Shown here piece after piece: positions 46,697 to 55,535 of a DNA stretch of 64,000 nucleotides (its first letter is position 1; each line of letters starts with the position of its first letter). The position numbers were made by a program, and so were the translations under genes. Origin of the DNA: Paracoccaceae bacterium (lineage in GTDB: Bacteria > Pseudomonadota > Alphaproteobacteria > Rhodobacterales > Rhodobacteraceae); NCBI GenBank assembly GCA_024304985.1, contig JAMWZC010000007.1, positions 62,001-126,000 on the forward strand, in the 5' to 3' direction. The notes under the pieces were generated by a model. It saw only the letters and a list, made by a program, of their open reading frames with translations, did no database searches and was not told the DNA's origin.

Positions 46697-48058
46697 ATGA
46701 ATCGCCCCACGCTTCCCCATGCCTTCGTGCAGGCGGCCACGCCGCAGGGCACGACCCCCGGATATATGCCCGGCTTCGGCAATGATTTCGAGACCGAGGC
46801 GCTGCCCGGCGCGCTGCCGCAGGGCATGAACAGCCCGCAGAAGTGCAATTATGGCCTTTATGGCGAGCAGTTGTCGGGCACGGCCTTTACCGCGCCCAGC
46901 CATCAGAACGAGCGGACCTGGTGCTATCGCATCCGGCCCTCGGTCAAACATTCCAAGCGCTATGTGAAGATCGACGTGCCCTATTGGAAATCGGCGCCGC
47001 ATATCGACCCGGATGTGATCAGCCTTGGCCAGTATCGCTGGGACCCGGTGGCGCACACCGACGCCGCCCTGACATGGATCACCGGCATGCGGACCATGAC
47101 CACGGCGGGCGATGTGAACACGCAGGTGGGCATGGCCAGCCATATCTATCTGGTCACGGCGTCGATGCAGGACGAATACTTCTTCTCGGCTGACAGCGAA
47201 TTGCTGATCGTGCCGCAGGAAGGGCGGCTGCGGTTCTGCACCGAGTTGGGGATCATCGATCTGGAGCCCAAGGAGATTGCGATCATCCCGCGCGGGCTGC
47301 TGTATCGGGTCGAGGTTCTGGAAGGCCCCTGCCGAGGTTTCGTCTGCGAAAACTATGGCCAGAAATTCGACCTGCCGGGGCGCGGCCCCATCGGGGCCAA
47401 TTGCATGGCGAACCGGCGGGATTTCAAGACGCCCGTGGCGGCCTTCGAGGATCGCGAGGTGCCTTCATCCGTGGTCATCAAATGGTGCGGCCAGTTCCAC
47501 CGGACCGAGATCGGCCATTCGCCCCTGGACGTGGTGGCGTGGCATGGCAATTACGCGCCGGTCAAATATGACCTGCGGACCTATTGCCCGGTCGGCGCGA
47601 TCCTGTTCGATCACCCGGACCCGTCGATCTTCACCGTGCTGACCGCCCCTTCGGGCGTGGAGGGAACCGCGAATATCGACTTCGTGCTGTTCCGCGAGCG
47701 CTGGATGGTGGCCGAGAACACCTTCCGCCCGCCGTGGTATCACAAGAACATCATGTCCGAGCTGATGGGCAACATCTATGGCCAGTATGATGCCAAGCCC
47801 AAGGGTTTCGTGCCCGGCGGGATGAGCCTGCATAACATGATGCTGCCGCATGGGCCGGACAAGAACGCCTTCGAGGGCGCGTCCAATGCCGAGCTGAAGG
47901 CAGAAAAGCTGGACAATACCATGTCCTTCATGTTTGAGACGCGGTTCCCGCAGCATCTGACGCGCTTCGCCGCCGAGGAGGCGCCCTTGCAGGACGATTA
48001 TATCGACTGCTGGGAAAGCCTTGAGAAGAAGTTCGACGGCACGCCCGGCAAGAAGTAA
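46697..48058 (+). CDS. hmgA: Homogentisate 1,2-dioxygenase
   Basis: Fe(II) ring-cleaving enzyme producing maleylacetoacetate from homogentisate. The 453-residue protein opens with [21 protein letters not shown], typical of the family. By alignment with the human spacing the iron ligands are His349 and Glu355 in [12 protein letters not shown] and His385 in MLPHGPD. The ATG at 46697 has AAAGGAGG upstream; the longer frame runs into the promoter. First gene of the + strand homogentisate operon. Confidence 0.96.
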   Translation: MNRPTLPHAFVQAATPQGTTPGYMPGFGNDFETEALPGALPQGMNSPQKCNYGLYGEQLSGTAFTAPSHQNERTWCYRIRPSVKHSKRYVKIDVPYWKSAPHIDPDVISLGQYRWDPVAHTDAALTWITGMRTMTTAGDVNTQVGMASHIYLVTASMQDEYFFSADSELLIVPQEGRLRFCTELGIIDLEPKEIAIIPRGLLYRVEVLEGPCRGFVCENYGQKFDLPGRGPIGANCMANRRDFKTPVAAFEDREVPSSVVIKWCGQFHRTEIGHSPLDVVAWHGNYAPVKYDLRTYCPVGAILFDHPDPSIFTVLTAPSGVEGTANIDFVLFRERWMVAENTFRPPWYHKNIMSELMGNIYGQYDAKPKGFVPGGMSLHNMMLPHGPDKNAFEGASNAELKAEKLDNTMSFMFETRFPQHLTRFAAEEAPLQDDYIDCWESLEKKFDGTPGKK

Positions 48059-48136
48059 GCGGGATATGTCCCGCCCTGGGCAGGGGTCTGCATCCCTGCC
48101 CTTCCCTGACATTCCGGCCCCGCTGAGGCAGCGGGG
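48059..48136 (+). other. Three consecutive hairpins between hmgA and fahA
   Basis: Within the 101-base gap: GCGGGA/TCCCGC (48059-48074, loop TATG), GGGCAGGG/CCCTGCCC (48078-48101), and CCCCGCT/AGCGGGG (48118-48136). None has a T-tract, so they look like mRNA-processing or stability elements rather than a full terminator. Confidence 0.6.
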
Positions 48137-48159
48137 CTGACCCCCGGAAGGACCAAGAC

Positions 48160-49416
48160 ATGCCCCTGATGACAAGCTGGGTGGCTTCGGCCAATGCGCC
48201 CGGCCACCCGTTTCCGCTGAACAACCTGCCTTGCGGCGTTTTCTCGGTCGGTGATGACGATCCGCGCTGCGGCGTGGCGATCGGCGACATGATCCTTGAT
48301 TGTCGCGCGGCCGAGGATGAGGGGCTGTTGAACCTTGATGACGCGCCCGTCTTTGACGTGCCTTTCTGGAACGAGGTGATGGAGCTTGGTCCCGAGGCTT
48401 GGGCCGCGCTGCGCGCCCGGCTGATCCAGTTGCTGGCGACAGGCGCGCCGGACGAGGCGGCTGTTGCGCCGCTGCTGGTGCCGATGGATCAGGCCGAGAT
48501 GCACCTGCCTTTTCTGGTCGCCGAATACACCGATTTCTATGCGGGCAAGCATCATGCCACCAATGTGGGCACGATGTTCCGGGGGGCGGAAAATGCCCTG
48601 CCACCGAACTGGCTGCATATCCCCATCGGGTATAATGGCCGCGCCTCCTCCGTGGTGGTGTCGGGCACGCCGGTGCGCCGCCCCTGGGGGCAGTTGAAGG
48701 GCCCGGATGACGCGGCCCCGCGTTTCGCGCCCTCGGCCCGGTTTGATCTGGAACTGGAGATGGGCGCGGTCGTGGGCATGGCCAGCGAAGGCCCGGTCAC
48801 GGTGGATGAGGCCGATGCGATGATCTTCGGCTATGTCCTTTTGAACGACTGGTCGGCGCGCGACATTCAGGCGTGGGAATACCAACCGCTCGGGCCGTTT
48901 CAGGCCAAGGCGACCGCCACCACGATCAGCCCCTGGATCGTGACGAAAGCGGCCTTGGAGCCGTTCCGTGTGCCGACGCCCGCGCGGGAGGTGCCGCTGC
49001 TCGATCACCTGAAGGATACCGGCCCGATGCTCTATGACATCGACCTGACCGTGACGCTGGCGCCCGAAGGCAAGGCTGCCACCGAAATCGCGCGCACCAA
49101 TTACCGCGAGATGTATTATTCCGCCGCGCAGCAACTGGCACATCACACGACCAGCGGTTGCCCGATGACGCCCGGTGATCTGCTCGGCTCTGGCACCATA
49201 TCCGGCCCGGAAAAGCATCAGCGCGGCAGCCTTTTGGAACTCAGCTGGGGCGGGAAGGAACCGCTGACGCTGGAGACAGGCGAGACGCGCAGCTTTCTGG
49301 CCGATGGCGATACGCTGACGCTGCATGGTGCGGCGCATGGCGATGGTTATACGATCGGGTTCGGCGACTGCTCCGGCACGCTGCTGCCCGCCCTCGAAGA
49401 CCCCTACGCAAGATAG
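48160..49416 (+). CDS. fahA: Fumarylacetoacetase
   Basis: Hydrolyses fumarylacetoacetate to fumarate and acetoacetate, the last step of homogentisate breakdown. The 418-residue protein has the FAH core: EYTDFYAGKHHATNVGTMFRG (metal ligand Asp and catalytic His), RPWGQLKGP, and FDLELEMGAVVG with the metal glutamates. Length matches the eukaryote-like two-domain form. No maleylacetoacetate isomerase gene is found next to it. Confidence 0.95.
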   Translation: MPLMTSWVASANAPGHPFPLNNLPCGVFSVGDDDPRCGVAIGDMILDCRAAEDEGLLNLDDAPVFDVPFWNEVMELGPEAWAALRARLIQLLATGAPDEAAVAPLLVPMDQAEMHLPFLVAEYTDFYAGKHHATNVGTMFRGAENALPPNWLHIPIGYNGRASSVVVSGTPVRRPWGQLKGPDDAAPRFAPSARFDLELEMGAVVGMASEGPVTVDEADAMIFGYVLLNDWSARDIQAWEYQPLGPFQAKATATTISPWIVTKAALEPFRVPTPAREVPLLDHLKDTGPMLYDIDLTVTLAPEGKAATEIARTNYREMYYSAAQQLAHHTTSGCPMTPGDLLGSGTISGPEKHQRGSLLELSWGGKEPLTLETGETRSFLADGDTLTLHGAAHGDGYTIGFGDCSGTLLPALEDPYAR

Positions 49417-49425
49417 GCTTTCCGC

Positions 49426-49446
49426 TTCTTTTTGCCGAAAATATCC
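49426..49446 (-). repeat. Dispersed 21-base intergenic repeat, copy 5 (variant)
   Basis: On the minus strand GGATATTT, TCGG, CAAAAAGAA, the same variant form as the copy after pcaB. It starts 9 bases after the fahA stop, between co-directional genes. Confidence 0.55.
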
Positions 49447-49499
49447 CCGCCGGAGGCGTCCCACCCCTGCCCCGGCACCGACCTCAGAAAGGACGACCC

Positions 49500-50450
49500 A
49501 TGGCCAAGGCTTTTGCATCGCAAGGCGACATGACCGAAAAGAAGATCACCTTCACCGAAGTGGGCGAGGGTGTATATGCCTTCACCGCCGAGGGTGACCC
49601 CAATTCCGGCGTCATCATCGGCGACGAGTCCGTGATGATCGTCGAGGCGCAGGCAACCCCGCGTCTGGCGAACAAGGTGATCGACTGCGTGCGCTCGGTC
49701 ACCGACAAGCCGATCAGCCATGTGGTGCTGACCCATTACCACGCGGTGCGCGTGCTGGGCGCATCCGCCTTTGGGGCCAGTCAGATCATCATGGGCGACA
49801 AGGCCCGCGCCATGGTGGTGGAGCGTGGTCAGCAGGATTGGGACAGCGAGTTCCAGCGTTTCCCGCGCCTGTTCGAGGGGCATGAGAGCATCCCCGGCCT
49901 GACTTGGCCCACCACGACCTTCAGCGATGACATGACCGTCTATCTGGGCAACCGCCGGATCGACCTGATGCATCTGGGCCGCGCGCACACGGCGGGCGAT
50001 ATCGTGATCCATGTGCCGGATCAGAACGTGATGTTCACGGGTGATATCGTGGAATACCACTCGGCCTGCTATTGCGGCGACGGGCATTTCAGCGATTGGG
50101 GCGATACGTTGGACGCCATCGCCTCGTTCCAGGTGGATGCGATTGCACCGGGGCGCGGCGATGCGCTGATGGGGCAGGACATGGTGACGGCGGCCATCGA
50201 GAATACGCGTGATTTCGTGGACAGCACCTATAATGCCGCCGCCCGTGTGGCCGCGCGTGGCGGCAGCCTCAAGGAAGCCTGGGATGCGGTGCGCGCCGCC
50301 TGTGATCCCAAGTTCAAGGATTACGCGATCTACGAGCATTGCCTGCCCTTCAACGTGGCCCGCGCCTATGACGAGGCGCGCGGGATCGACACGCCCCGCA
50401 TCTGGACCGCGCAGCGCGACATCGAGATGTGGGAGGCCCTTCAGGGCTGA
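49500..50450 (+). CDS. Metallo-beta-lactamase-fold hydrolase with reduced metal motif
   Basis: A 316-residue MBL-fold protein. The usual HxHxDH reads HYHAVR: His79 and His81 are kept, but the Asp and third His are replaced. Later ligands appear in HLGRAHTAGDIVIH and FTGDIVEYHSACY. It therefore probably binds one metal at most, or uses other residues. It sits between fahA and the flavin hydroxylase genes in the homogentisate cluster, so a thioester or lactone of the pathway is a plausible substrate, but this is inference. Confidence 0.8.
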   Translation: MAKAFASQGDMTEKKITFTEVGEGVYAFTAEGDPNSGVIIGDESVMIVEAQATPRLANKVIDCVRSVTDKPISHVVLTHYHAVRVLGASAFGASQIIMGDKARAMVVERGQQDWDSEFQRFPRLFEGHESIPGLTWPTTTFSDDMTVYLGNRRIDLMHLGRAHTAGDIVIHVPDQNVMFTGDIVEYHSACYCGDGHFSDWGDTLDAIASFQVDAIAPGRGDALMGQDMVTAAIENTRDFVDSTYNAAARVAARGGSLKEAWDAVRAACDPKFKDYAIYEHCLPFNVARAYDEARGIDTPRIWTAQRDIEMWEALQG

Positions 50451-50466
50451 CAGGACGGGTGCGGCG

Positions 50467-50664
50467 ATGAAATACGGACCCACGCGGGGCGAGTTGAAGC
50501 TGCGGTTGGCCGCCTCGGTCATAGGGCTGGGGTTGATGATCGCGGCCCTTGCGATCCGTGGTGTGGGTGGCATCGCCGCCCTTGAGGTGGTGCTGATCGC
50601 AGGCACATTCTTTGGCGGCACGGCGGTCTGGTCCGCATGGGCGCTGTTGCGAAAGGACGATTGA
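50467..50664 (+). CDS. Small two-helix membrane protein
   Basis: A 65-residue protein with a charged N-terminus (MKYGPTRGELKLR), two hydrophobic helices (AASVIGLGLMIAALAI and ALEVVLIAGTFFGGTAVW) and an acidic end. No known family recognised. It starts 16 bases after the MBL-fold gene, and its stop overlaps the flavin hydroxylase start (TGATG), so it is probably a genuine operon member. Confidence 0.6.
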   Translation: MKYGPTRGELKLRLAASVIGLGLMIAALAIRGVGGIAALEVVLIAGTFFGGTAVWSAWALLRKDD

Positions 50665-52283
50665 TGAACAAGATCTTCGAGGTTCCGCTCTATCCCTATA
50701 CCCGCCACGCGGATCAGGACGCGGCCACGCCCGCCCATCACCGGGTCGTTGTGGTGGGGGCCGGTCCCGTGGGTCTGGCTGCCGCCATTGATCTGGCGCG
50801 TCAGGGGGTCGAGGTCGTGGTGCTGGACGAGAATGACAAGGTCAGTTTCGGCAGCCGCGCGATCTGCTTTGCCAAGCGCACGCTGGAGATTGCGGATCGT
50901 CTGGGGCTGGGCACGCCGCTGGTGGACAAGGGCGTGCAGTGGAACATCGGCAAGGTCTTTTTCGACGAGCGCAAGGTCTATGACTTCAACCTGCTGCCCG
51001 AGGAGGGGCACAAGCGCCCGGCCTTCATCAACCTGCAACAGTATTATTTCGAGGATTATCTGGTGCGCCGCGCGCGCGCGATCCAGTCCGAGGGCGCGCC
51101 GCTGGACCTGCGCGGCGGCAACAAGGTGGCGCGCGTCGCAGATCACGGTGATCATGTGGCGCTGACGATCGACACGGTGGATGGTCCCTATAGCATCACC
51201 GCCGATTACGTCATCGCCTGCGATGGCGCGGCCAGTCCGATCCGGTCGATGATGGGGCTGGACTTCGTGGGCCGGGTGTTCGAGGACAATTTCCTGATCG
51301 CCGATGTGATCATGGAGGCGGATTTCCCGACCGAACGCTGGTTCTGGTTCGATCCCCCCTTCAACCGGGGCCAGTCGGCGCTGCTGCACAAGCAGCCAGA
51401 TGGTGTCTGGCGGATCGACCTGCAACTGGGCTGGGATATCGACAAGGAGCAGGAGAAGAAGCCGGAAAAGGTGATCCCCCGTCTGAAAGCGATGCTGGGC
51501 GATGATGTGGAATTCAGTCTGGAATGGGTGTCGATCTACACCTTCCAGTGCCGCCGGATGGAGAAGTTCCGCCATAACCGCGTGATCTTTGCAGGCGACA
51601 GCGCGCATCAGGTCAGCCCCTTCGGGGCGCGCGGGGCGAATTCGGGGTTGCAGGATACCGACAATCTGGCGTGGAAGCTGAAACTGGTGCTGGAGGGCCG
51701 CGCGCCCGAGGCGCTTCTGGACAGCTATGACGCGGAGCGCATCTTCGGCGCGGATGAGAATATCCTGAACTCCTCGCGCTCGACCGATTTCATCACGCCC
51801 AAGTCCGAGATCAGCCGCATCTTCCGCAATGCCGTGCTGGACCTGAGCGAGCATCACGCCTTTGCGCGGCCTTTGGTGAATTCGGGGCGGTTGTCGATGC
51901 CCTGCACCTATGACGGCTCGCCATTGAACACGCCCGACGCCCTGCCCGGTGGCCCCGCGCGCACGCGGCCCGGATCGCCCTGCCCCGATGTGGCCTTGGG
52001 CAACGGGTTCCTGCTGGACAGCCTTGGTGATCGGTTCACGCTTTTGGCGATCAACGCCGATGCCCCGGACGGCCTGTCCGAGGACGGGATCGCCGTGACG
52101 CGGCTGTCCCTGACGGACAAGGACGATGCCACCGGCGCGCTGGCGGCGCGCTATCTGGGCGATGCCCCTGCCGCTGTTTACCTGATCCGCCCGGATCAGC
52201 ATGTGGCGGCCCGCTGGCCCGCCTATGACGCCGTCGCCATCCGCGCAGCACTCCGCCGCGCCACCGGACAGGAGATGCAGTGA
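50664..52283 (+). CDS. FAD-dependent aromatic monooxygenase, probable 3-hydroxyphenylacetate 6-hydroxylase large subunit
   Basis: A 539-residue group A flavoprotein hydroxylase. FAD-binding GAGPVG is at 32-37 within VVVVGAGPVGLAAAIDL; the DG motif is CDGAASPIRSMMG and the second FAD motif is FAGDSAHQVSPFGARG. The layout is close to MhpA-type enzymes. It lies among homogentisate genes and is directly followed by a 67-residue DUF2783-like protein. In Pseudomonas putida, MhaA plus the small coupling protein MhaB convert 3-hydroxyphenylacetate to homogentisate, so an MhaAB role is inferred. Other phenylacetate-type substrates remain possible. Confidence 0.8.
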   Translation: MNKIFEVPLYPYTRHADQDAATPAHHRVVVVGAGPVGLAAAIDLARQGVEVVVLDENDKVSFGSRAICFAKRTLEIADRLGLGTPLVDKGVQWNIGKVFFDERKVYDFNLLPEEGHKRPAFINLQQYYFEDYLVRRARAIQSEGAPLDLRGGNKVARVADHGDHVALTIDTVDGPYSITADYVIACDGAASPIRSMMGLDFVGRVFEDNFLIADVIMEADFPTERWFWFDPPFNRGQSALLHKQPDGVWRIDLQLGWDIDKEQEKKPEKVIPRLKAMLGDDVEFSLEWVSIYTFQCRRMEKFRHNRVIFAGDSAHQVSPFGARGANSGLQDTDNLAWKLKLVLEGRAPEALLDSYDAERIFGADENILNSSRSTDFITPKSEISRIFRNAVLDLSEHHAFARPLVNSGRLSMPCTYDGSPLNTPDALPGGPARTRPGSPCPDVALGNGFLLDSLGDRFTLLAINADAPDGLSEDGIAVTRLSLTDKDDATGALAARYLGDAPAAVYLIRPDQHVAARWPAYDAVAIRAALRRATGQEMQ

Positions 52284-52486
52284 TGCCCACCGATCTGATC
52301 CTGACACCCAACATGGACCGGCCCGACGACATCTATGCCGATCTGCTGGCCGCCCATGAGGGGCTGAGCAAGGCCGAGAGCGATGCGCTGAACGCGCGGC
52401 TGATCCTGATCCTGATGAACCAAATCGGAGAGCGCCGCGTTCTGGCGCAGGCCTTGGCCGCCGCCCGCGTGCCCGAGGGAAGCTGA
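52283..52486 (+). CDS. Small partner of the flavin hydroxylase (DUF2783-like, MhaB-type)
   Basis: A 67-residue helical soluble protein (DDIYADLLAAHEGLSKAESDAL and ARLILILMNQIGERRVLAQAL). It overlaps the preceding hydroxylase stop by one base. Size and position match the coupling protein needed by two-component hydroxyphenylacetate hydroxylase in P. putida. The DUF2783 assignment is from recall of the family pattern and should be treated as probable. An adjacent GTG one codon upstream is the other possible start. Confidence 0.7.
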   Translation: MPTDLILTPNMDRPDDIYADLLAAHEGLSKAESDALNARLILILMNQIGERRVLAQALAAARVPEGS

Positions 52487-52496
52487 CGCCCCTCTA

Positions 52497-52517
52497 TTCA
52501 TCTTGCCAAAAATACTC
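52497..52517 (-). repeat. Dispersed 21-base intergenic repeat, copy 6
   Basis: On the minus strand GAGTATTT, TTGG, CAAGATGAA, identical to copy 7. It lies 10 bases after the end of the homogentisate operon. A small stem, GAGGG (52475-52479) with CCCTC (52490-52494), abuts it. Confidence 0.7.
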
Positions 52518-52581
52518 GAAATCCCCCGCTTGCCATCAAGGGCCGAGCGGGGGATTTTCCTTGCCAGCGGCAGCAGCCCGA

Positions 52582-52599
52582 TATACTTATCATGTTAAC
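52582..52599. promoter_or_regulatory. Candidate shared operator upstream of the PLP decarboxylase
   Basis: TATACTTATCATGTTAAC, 15 of 18 identical to the sequence at 56302-56319 between the amidotransferase and P450 genes. It lies in a short AT-rich island just upstream of the ribosome site of the gene at 52618. Confidence 0.5.
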
Positions 52600-52617
52600 T
52601 ATATAGGGAGGGGCATG

Positions 52618-54033
52618 ATGCGCTGGGACGAGTTTCCGAAATGGGGCCGCTGGGCCGCTGATTGGGCGGGGCGCTACCATGCGGGGCTGCGGGACCGGCC
52701 CGTGCGCGCCCGGACCAAGCCCGGTGAGGTTCTGGCCGCCCTGCCCGCGCATCCGCCGGAAACGGCGCAGCCGATGGACCAGATCATCGCGGATTTCGAA
52801 TCCATCGTGATGCCGGGGATCACCCATTGGCAGCATCCGCGTTTCTTTGCCTATTTCCCGTCCAACGCCTCACCCGCCGCCGTGCTGGCGGATCATCTGG
52901 TGACGGTGATGGCGCCGCAATGCATGCTGTGGCAGACATCGCCCGCCGCGACCGAGATGGAGACGCGGATGATGGACTGGCTGCGCCAGTCCATTGGTCT
53001 GCCCGACGGGTTCGCAGGGGTCATTCAGGACAGCGCCAGCTCCGCCACGCTGGCCGCCGTGCTGGTGATGCGGGAACGGGCCCTGGGCTGGGACGGGAAT
53101 GCCAGCGGATTGCCGGGGCAGAAAACCCTGCGGGTCTATTGTTCGGCGGAGGTGCATTCCTCGGTCGACCGTGCGATCTGGATTGCGGGGATCGGACAGG
53201 CCAATCTGGTGCGAATCCCGACGCAAGGGCCGTTGCGCGGGATGGATGTGGCCGCCCTTGAGGCGGCGATTGTTGCGGATCAGGCGGCGGGTTACCTGCC
53301 GGCAGGCGTCATTGCCTGCACGGGTGGCACGGGCACGGGGGCTTGCGATGATATTGCCGGGGTCTGTGCCGTGGCGCAGCGCCACGGGCTTTACAGCCAT
53401 GTGGATGCGGCATGGGCGGGGGCGGCGATGATCTGCCCCGAATTCCGTGATCTGTGGGCAGGTGTCGAGATGGCGGATTCGGTGGTGTTCAACCCGCATA
53501 AATGGCTGGGCACGCAGTTTGATCTGTCGGCGCATTTCATCCGCTCTCCCGCCGACCTGACGCGGACGCTGGCGATCCAGCCGGAATACCTCAAGACGCA
53601 AGGGGCGGATGGGATCATCAACTATTCGGAATGGTCGATCCCGCTGGGGCGGCGGTTCCGGGCGCTCAAGCTGTGGTTCCTGATCCGGGCTTACGGGTTG
53701 GAGGGGTTGCGGGGGATGATCCGCAATCATGTGGCGTGGTCGCAGGATCTGGCCGAGCGGTTGCGGGCCACGCCGGGGTTCGAGATCGTGACGGAACCTG
53801 TGCTGTCGCTGTTCACCTTTCGCTATGCGCCGCAGGGCGGCGATGCGGAGGCGCTGACGCAGGCCCTGTTGTCCGCGATCAATGATGACGGGCGCATCTA
53901 CCTGACGCAGACGCGGGTGCAGGGCGATTACGTGATCCGCTTTCAGGCCGGGCAATTCGATGCCACAAAGGCGGATATCGACATGGCCTATGACGTGATC
54001 GTCGAAATGGCCGCTGGACTTCAGAAAGGATAA
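52618..54033 (+). CDS. PLP-dependent aromatic amino acid decarboxylase-family enzyme
   Basis: Group II decarboxylase of 471 residues. Family blocks: HWQHPRFFAYFPSNASPAAVLAD near the start, AEVHSSVDRAIWIAG, HVDAAWAGAAMICPE and the PLP lysine Lys295 in FNPHKWLG. The pattern fits tyrosine/DOPA/tryptophan decarboxylases, giving an aromatic amine and CO2; some relatives are aldehyde synthases, so the exact reaction is open. The second of two adjacent ATGs (52615, 52618) is chosen because GGGAGG is then better spaced. It is followed by the HpcH aldolase after 3 bases. Confidence 0.87.
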   Translation: MRWDEFPKWGRWAADWAGRYHAGLRDRPVRARTKPGEVLAALPAHPPETAQPMDQIIADFESIVMPGITHWQHPRFFAYFPSNASPAAVLADHLVTVMAPQCMLWQTSPAATEMETRMMDWLRQSIGLPDGFAGVIQDSASSATLAAVLVMRERALGWDGNASGLPGQKTLRVYCSAEVHSSVDRAIWIAGIGQANLVRIPTQGPLRGMDVAALEAAIVADQAAGYLPAGVIACTGGTGTGACDDIAGVCAVAQRHGLYSHVDAAWAGAAMICPEFRDLWAGVEMADSVVFNPHKWLGTQFDLSAHFIRSPADLTRTLAIQPEYLKTQGADGIINYSEWSIPLGRRFRALKLWFLIRAYGLEGLRGMIRNHVAWSQDLAERLRATPGFEIVTEPVLSLFTFRYAPQGGDAEALTQALLSAINDDGRIYLTQTRVQGDYVIRFQAGQFDATKADIDMAYDVIVEMAAGLQKG

Positions 54034-54036
54034 CCG

Positions 54037-54810
54037 ATGCCCGCACCCGTCAACCGTTTCAAGGCGGCACTGGCCGCTGGTCAGATGCAATATGGCTGCT
54101 GGGCCGGGTTCGGCGATCCTTACGCGACCGAGGTGATGTCGACCGCCGGTTTCGACTGGCTGGTGATCGACGGGGAACATGCGCCCAATGACATTCGCTC
54201 GATCATGGCGCAGTTGCAGGTGCTGGAGGGGAAGCCTGACAGTCATCCGGTGGTGCGCCTGCCGATGGGTGAGGCGTGGCTGATCAAGCAGGCGCTGGAT
54301 ATCGGGGCGCAGACCCTGCTGATCCCGATGGTGGAGACTGCGGAGCAGGCGCGTGATCTGGTGCGGGCGATGCGCTATCCGCCCGAAGGCATCCGGGGGT
54401 CGGGGGCGGCGCTGGCGCGGGCGTCGCGCTTTGCGGCGATCCCCGATTACATCCGCACGGCCAATGATCAGATGTGCCTGCTGGTGCAGGTGGAAACCGT
54501 CAGGGGGATGGAGGCGCTGGACGCCATTCTGGCGGTCGAGGGCGTGGACGGGGTGTTCATCGGGCCGTCCGATCTGGCCGCCGATATGGGGCACCGGGGC
54601 GACAGCACGCATCCGGAGGTGCGTGCCGCGATCAAGGACGCGCTGGGGCGCATCAAGGCGTCGGACAAGGCGGCGGGAATTCTGGCGCTGGATCATGACA
54701 CGGCCCGCGATTACCGCGACTGGGGTGCGCAGTTTCTGGCGGTGGGGATCGATGTTGTCCTGCTGGCCCGGGCCGCGCGCGATCTGGCGGCGCGCTGGAC
54801 CAAGGGCTGA
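54037..54810 (+). CDS. HpcH/HpaI-family aldolase
   Basis: A 257-residue class II pyruvate aldolase. Typical blocks are [46 protein letters not shown] with the metal glutamate region, and [16 protein letters not shown]. Members cleave 4-hydroxy-2-oxo acids such as 2,4-dihydroxyhept-2-ene-1,7-dioate to pyruvate and an aldehyde. No homoprotocatechuate genes accompany it, so the substrate here is unknown. Probably co-transcribed with the decarboxylase. Confidence 0.9.
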   Translation: MPAPVNRFKAALAAGQMQYGCWAGFGDPYATEVMSTAGFDWLVIDGEHAPNDIRSIMAQLQVLEGKPDSHPVVRLPMGEAWLIKQALDIGAQTLLIPMVETAEQARDLVRAMRYPPEGIRGSGAALARASRFAAIPDYIRTANDQMCLLVQVETVRGMEALDAILAVEGVDGVFIGPSDLAADMGHRGDSTHPEVRAAIKDALGRIKASDKAAGILALDHDTARDYRDWGAQFLAVGIDVVLLARAARDLAARWTKG

Positions 54811-54819
54811 GGCCGCGCG

Positions 54820-55470
54820 GTGGCGGGGCAGACCGAAACCATCGTCGCCGCGATCCTGACCGCGATCGAGGGGGGCAGCTTGCGCCCCGGCGGGTTGATC
54901 GACGAGCAGGAGTTGATCGAGGCGCATGGCGTGTCGCGCACGCCGGTGCGCGAGGCGATGATCCAGCTTGAGACGGCGGGGCTGATCCGTCGCCTGCCCC
55001 GCAAGGGCGCGGTGGTGTTCAAACCCACATTGGCCGAGTTTCTGGCGATCCTTGAAGTGCATGCCAAGCTGGAAGGTCAGGCCGCCGGGCTGGCCGCGCG
55101 GCGGCTGTCGGCCGCCCATGCGGCGGCACTGGAGGCGGCGGTGGCGGCTTGCGAGGAACATGCGGCGCGGCTGGGGGATGGGGAACCTGACCGCTATTAC
55201 CAGTTGAACATGGATTTTCACCGCGTCGTGGCGGAAGCGGCGGGCAATCCTTTCCTGCTGGAGATGATCAAGACCAATGCGCGCAAGCTGATGGCCTATT
55301 ACCGGGCGCGCTATCACTATGCGGGCGCGATCGGGGCGTCGGCGCGGGATCACCGGGCGATTGCGGCGCTGATCGTGGCGCGGCGGTCCGAGGAGGCCGA
55401 GGCGGCGATGGCGCGGCATGTGCAGTTCGATCAGGTGACGGCGATGGACCTGCTGGCGGTGTTGGGGTGA
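54820..55470 (+). CDS. GntR-family regulator (FCD domain)
   Basis: A 216-residue GntR regulator beginning at GTG (54820), 9 bases after the aldolase. The winged helix (LRPGGLIDEQELIEAHGVSRTPVREAM) is followed by an FCD domain with metal-type residues (NMDFHRVVAEAAGNPF, ARDHRAIAALIVARR). Position at the end of the decarboxylase-aldolase operon and next to the amidotransferase/P450 genes makes it the leading candidate for binding the shared 18-base sequences at 52582 and 56302. Confidence 0.87.
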   Translation: MAGQTETIVAAILTAIEGGSLRPGGLIDEQELIEAHGVSRTPVREAMIQLETAGLIRRLPRKGAVVFKPTLAEFLAILEVHAKLEGQAAGLAARRLSAAHAAALEAAVAACEEHAARLGDGEPDRYYQLNMDFHRVVAEAAGNPFLLEMIKTNARKLMAYYRARYHYAGAIGASARDHRAIAALIVARRSEEAEAAMARHVQFDQVTAMDLLAVLG

Positions 55471-55507
55471 TCTTTGAGCGCGGTGCCTGTGGTGGGCGTG
55501 GGCGTTT

Positions 55508-55528
55508 GAGTATTTTTGGCAAGATGAA
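55508..55528 (+). repeat. Dispersed 21-base intergenic repeat, copy 7
   Basis: GAGTATTT, TTGG, CAAGATGAA, identical to copy 6, between the converging GntR and amidotransferase genes. A small bulged stem (AAGC-TG with CA-GGCTT) follows directly. Confidence 0.7.
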
Positions 55529-55535
55529 GCTGGGT

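Noticed and set aside
49404..52307. A 967-codon open frame on the minus strand opposite fahA downstream genes
   Set aside because: It is antisense to clear enzymes with intact catalytic motifs, is rich in Arg, His and Gln as expected from reversed GC-rich codons, and shows no domain.
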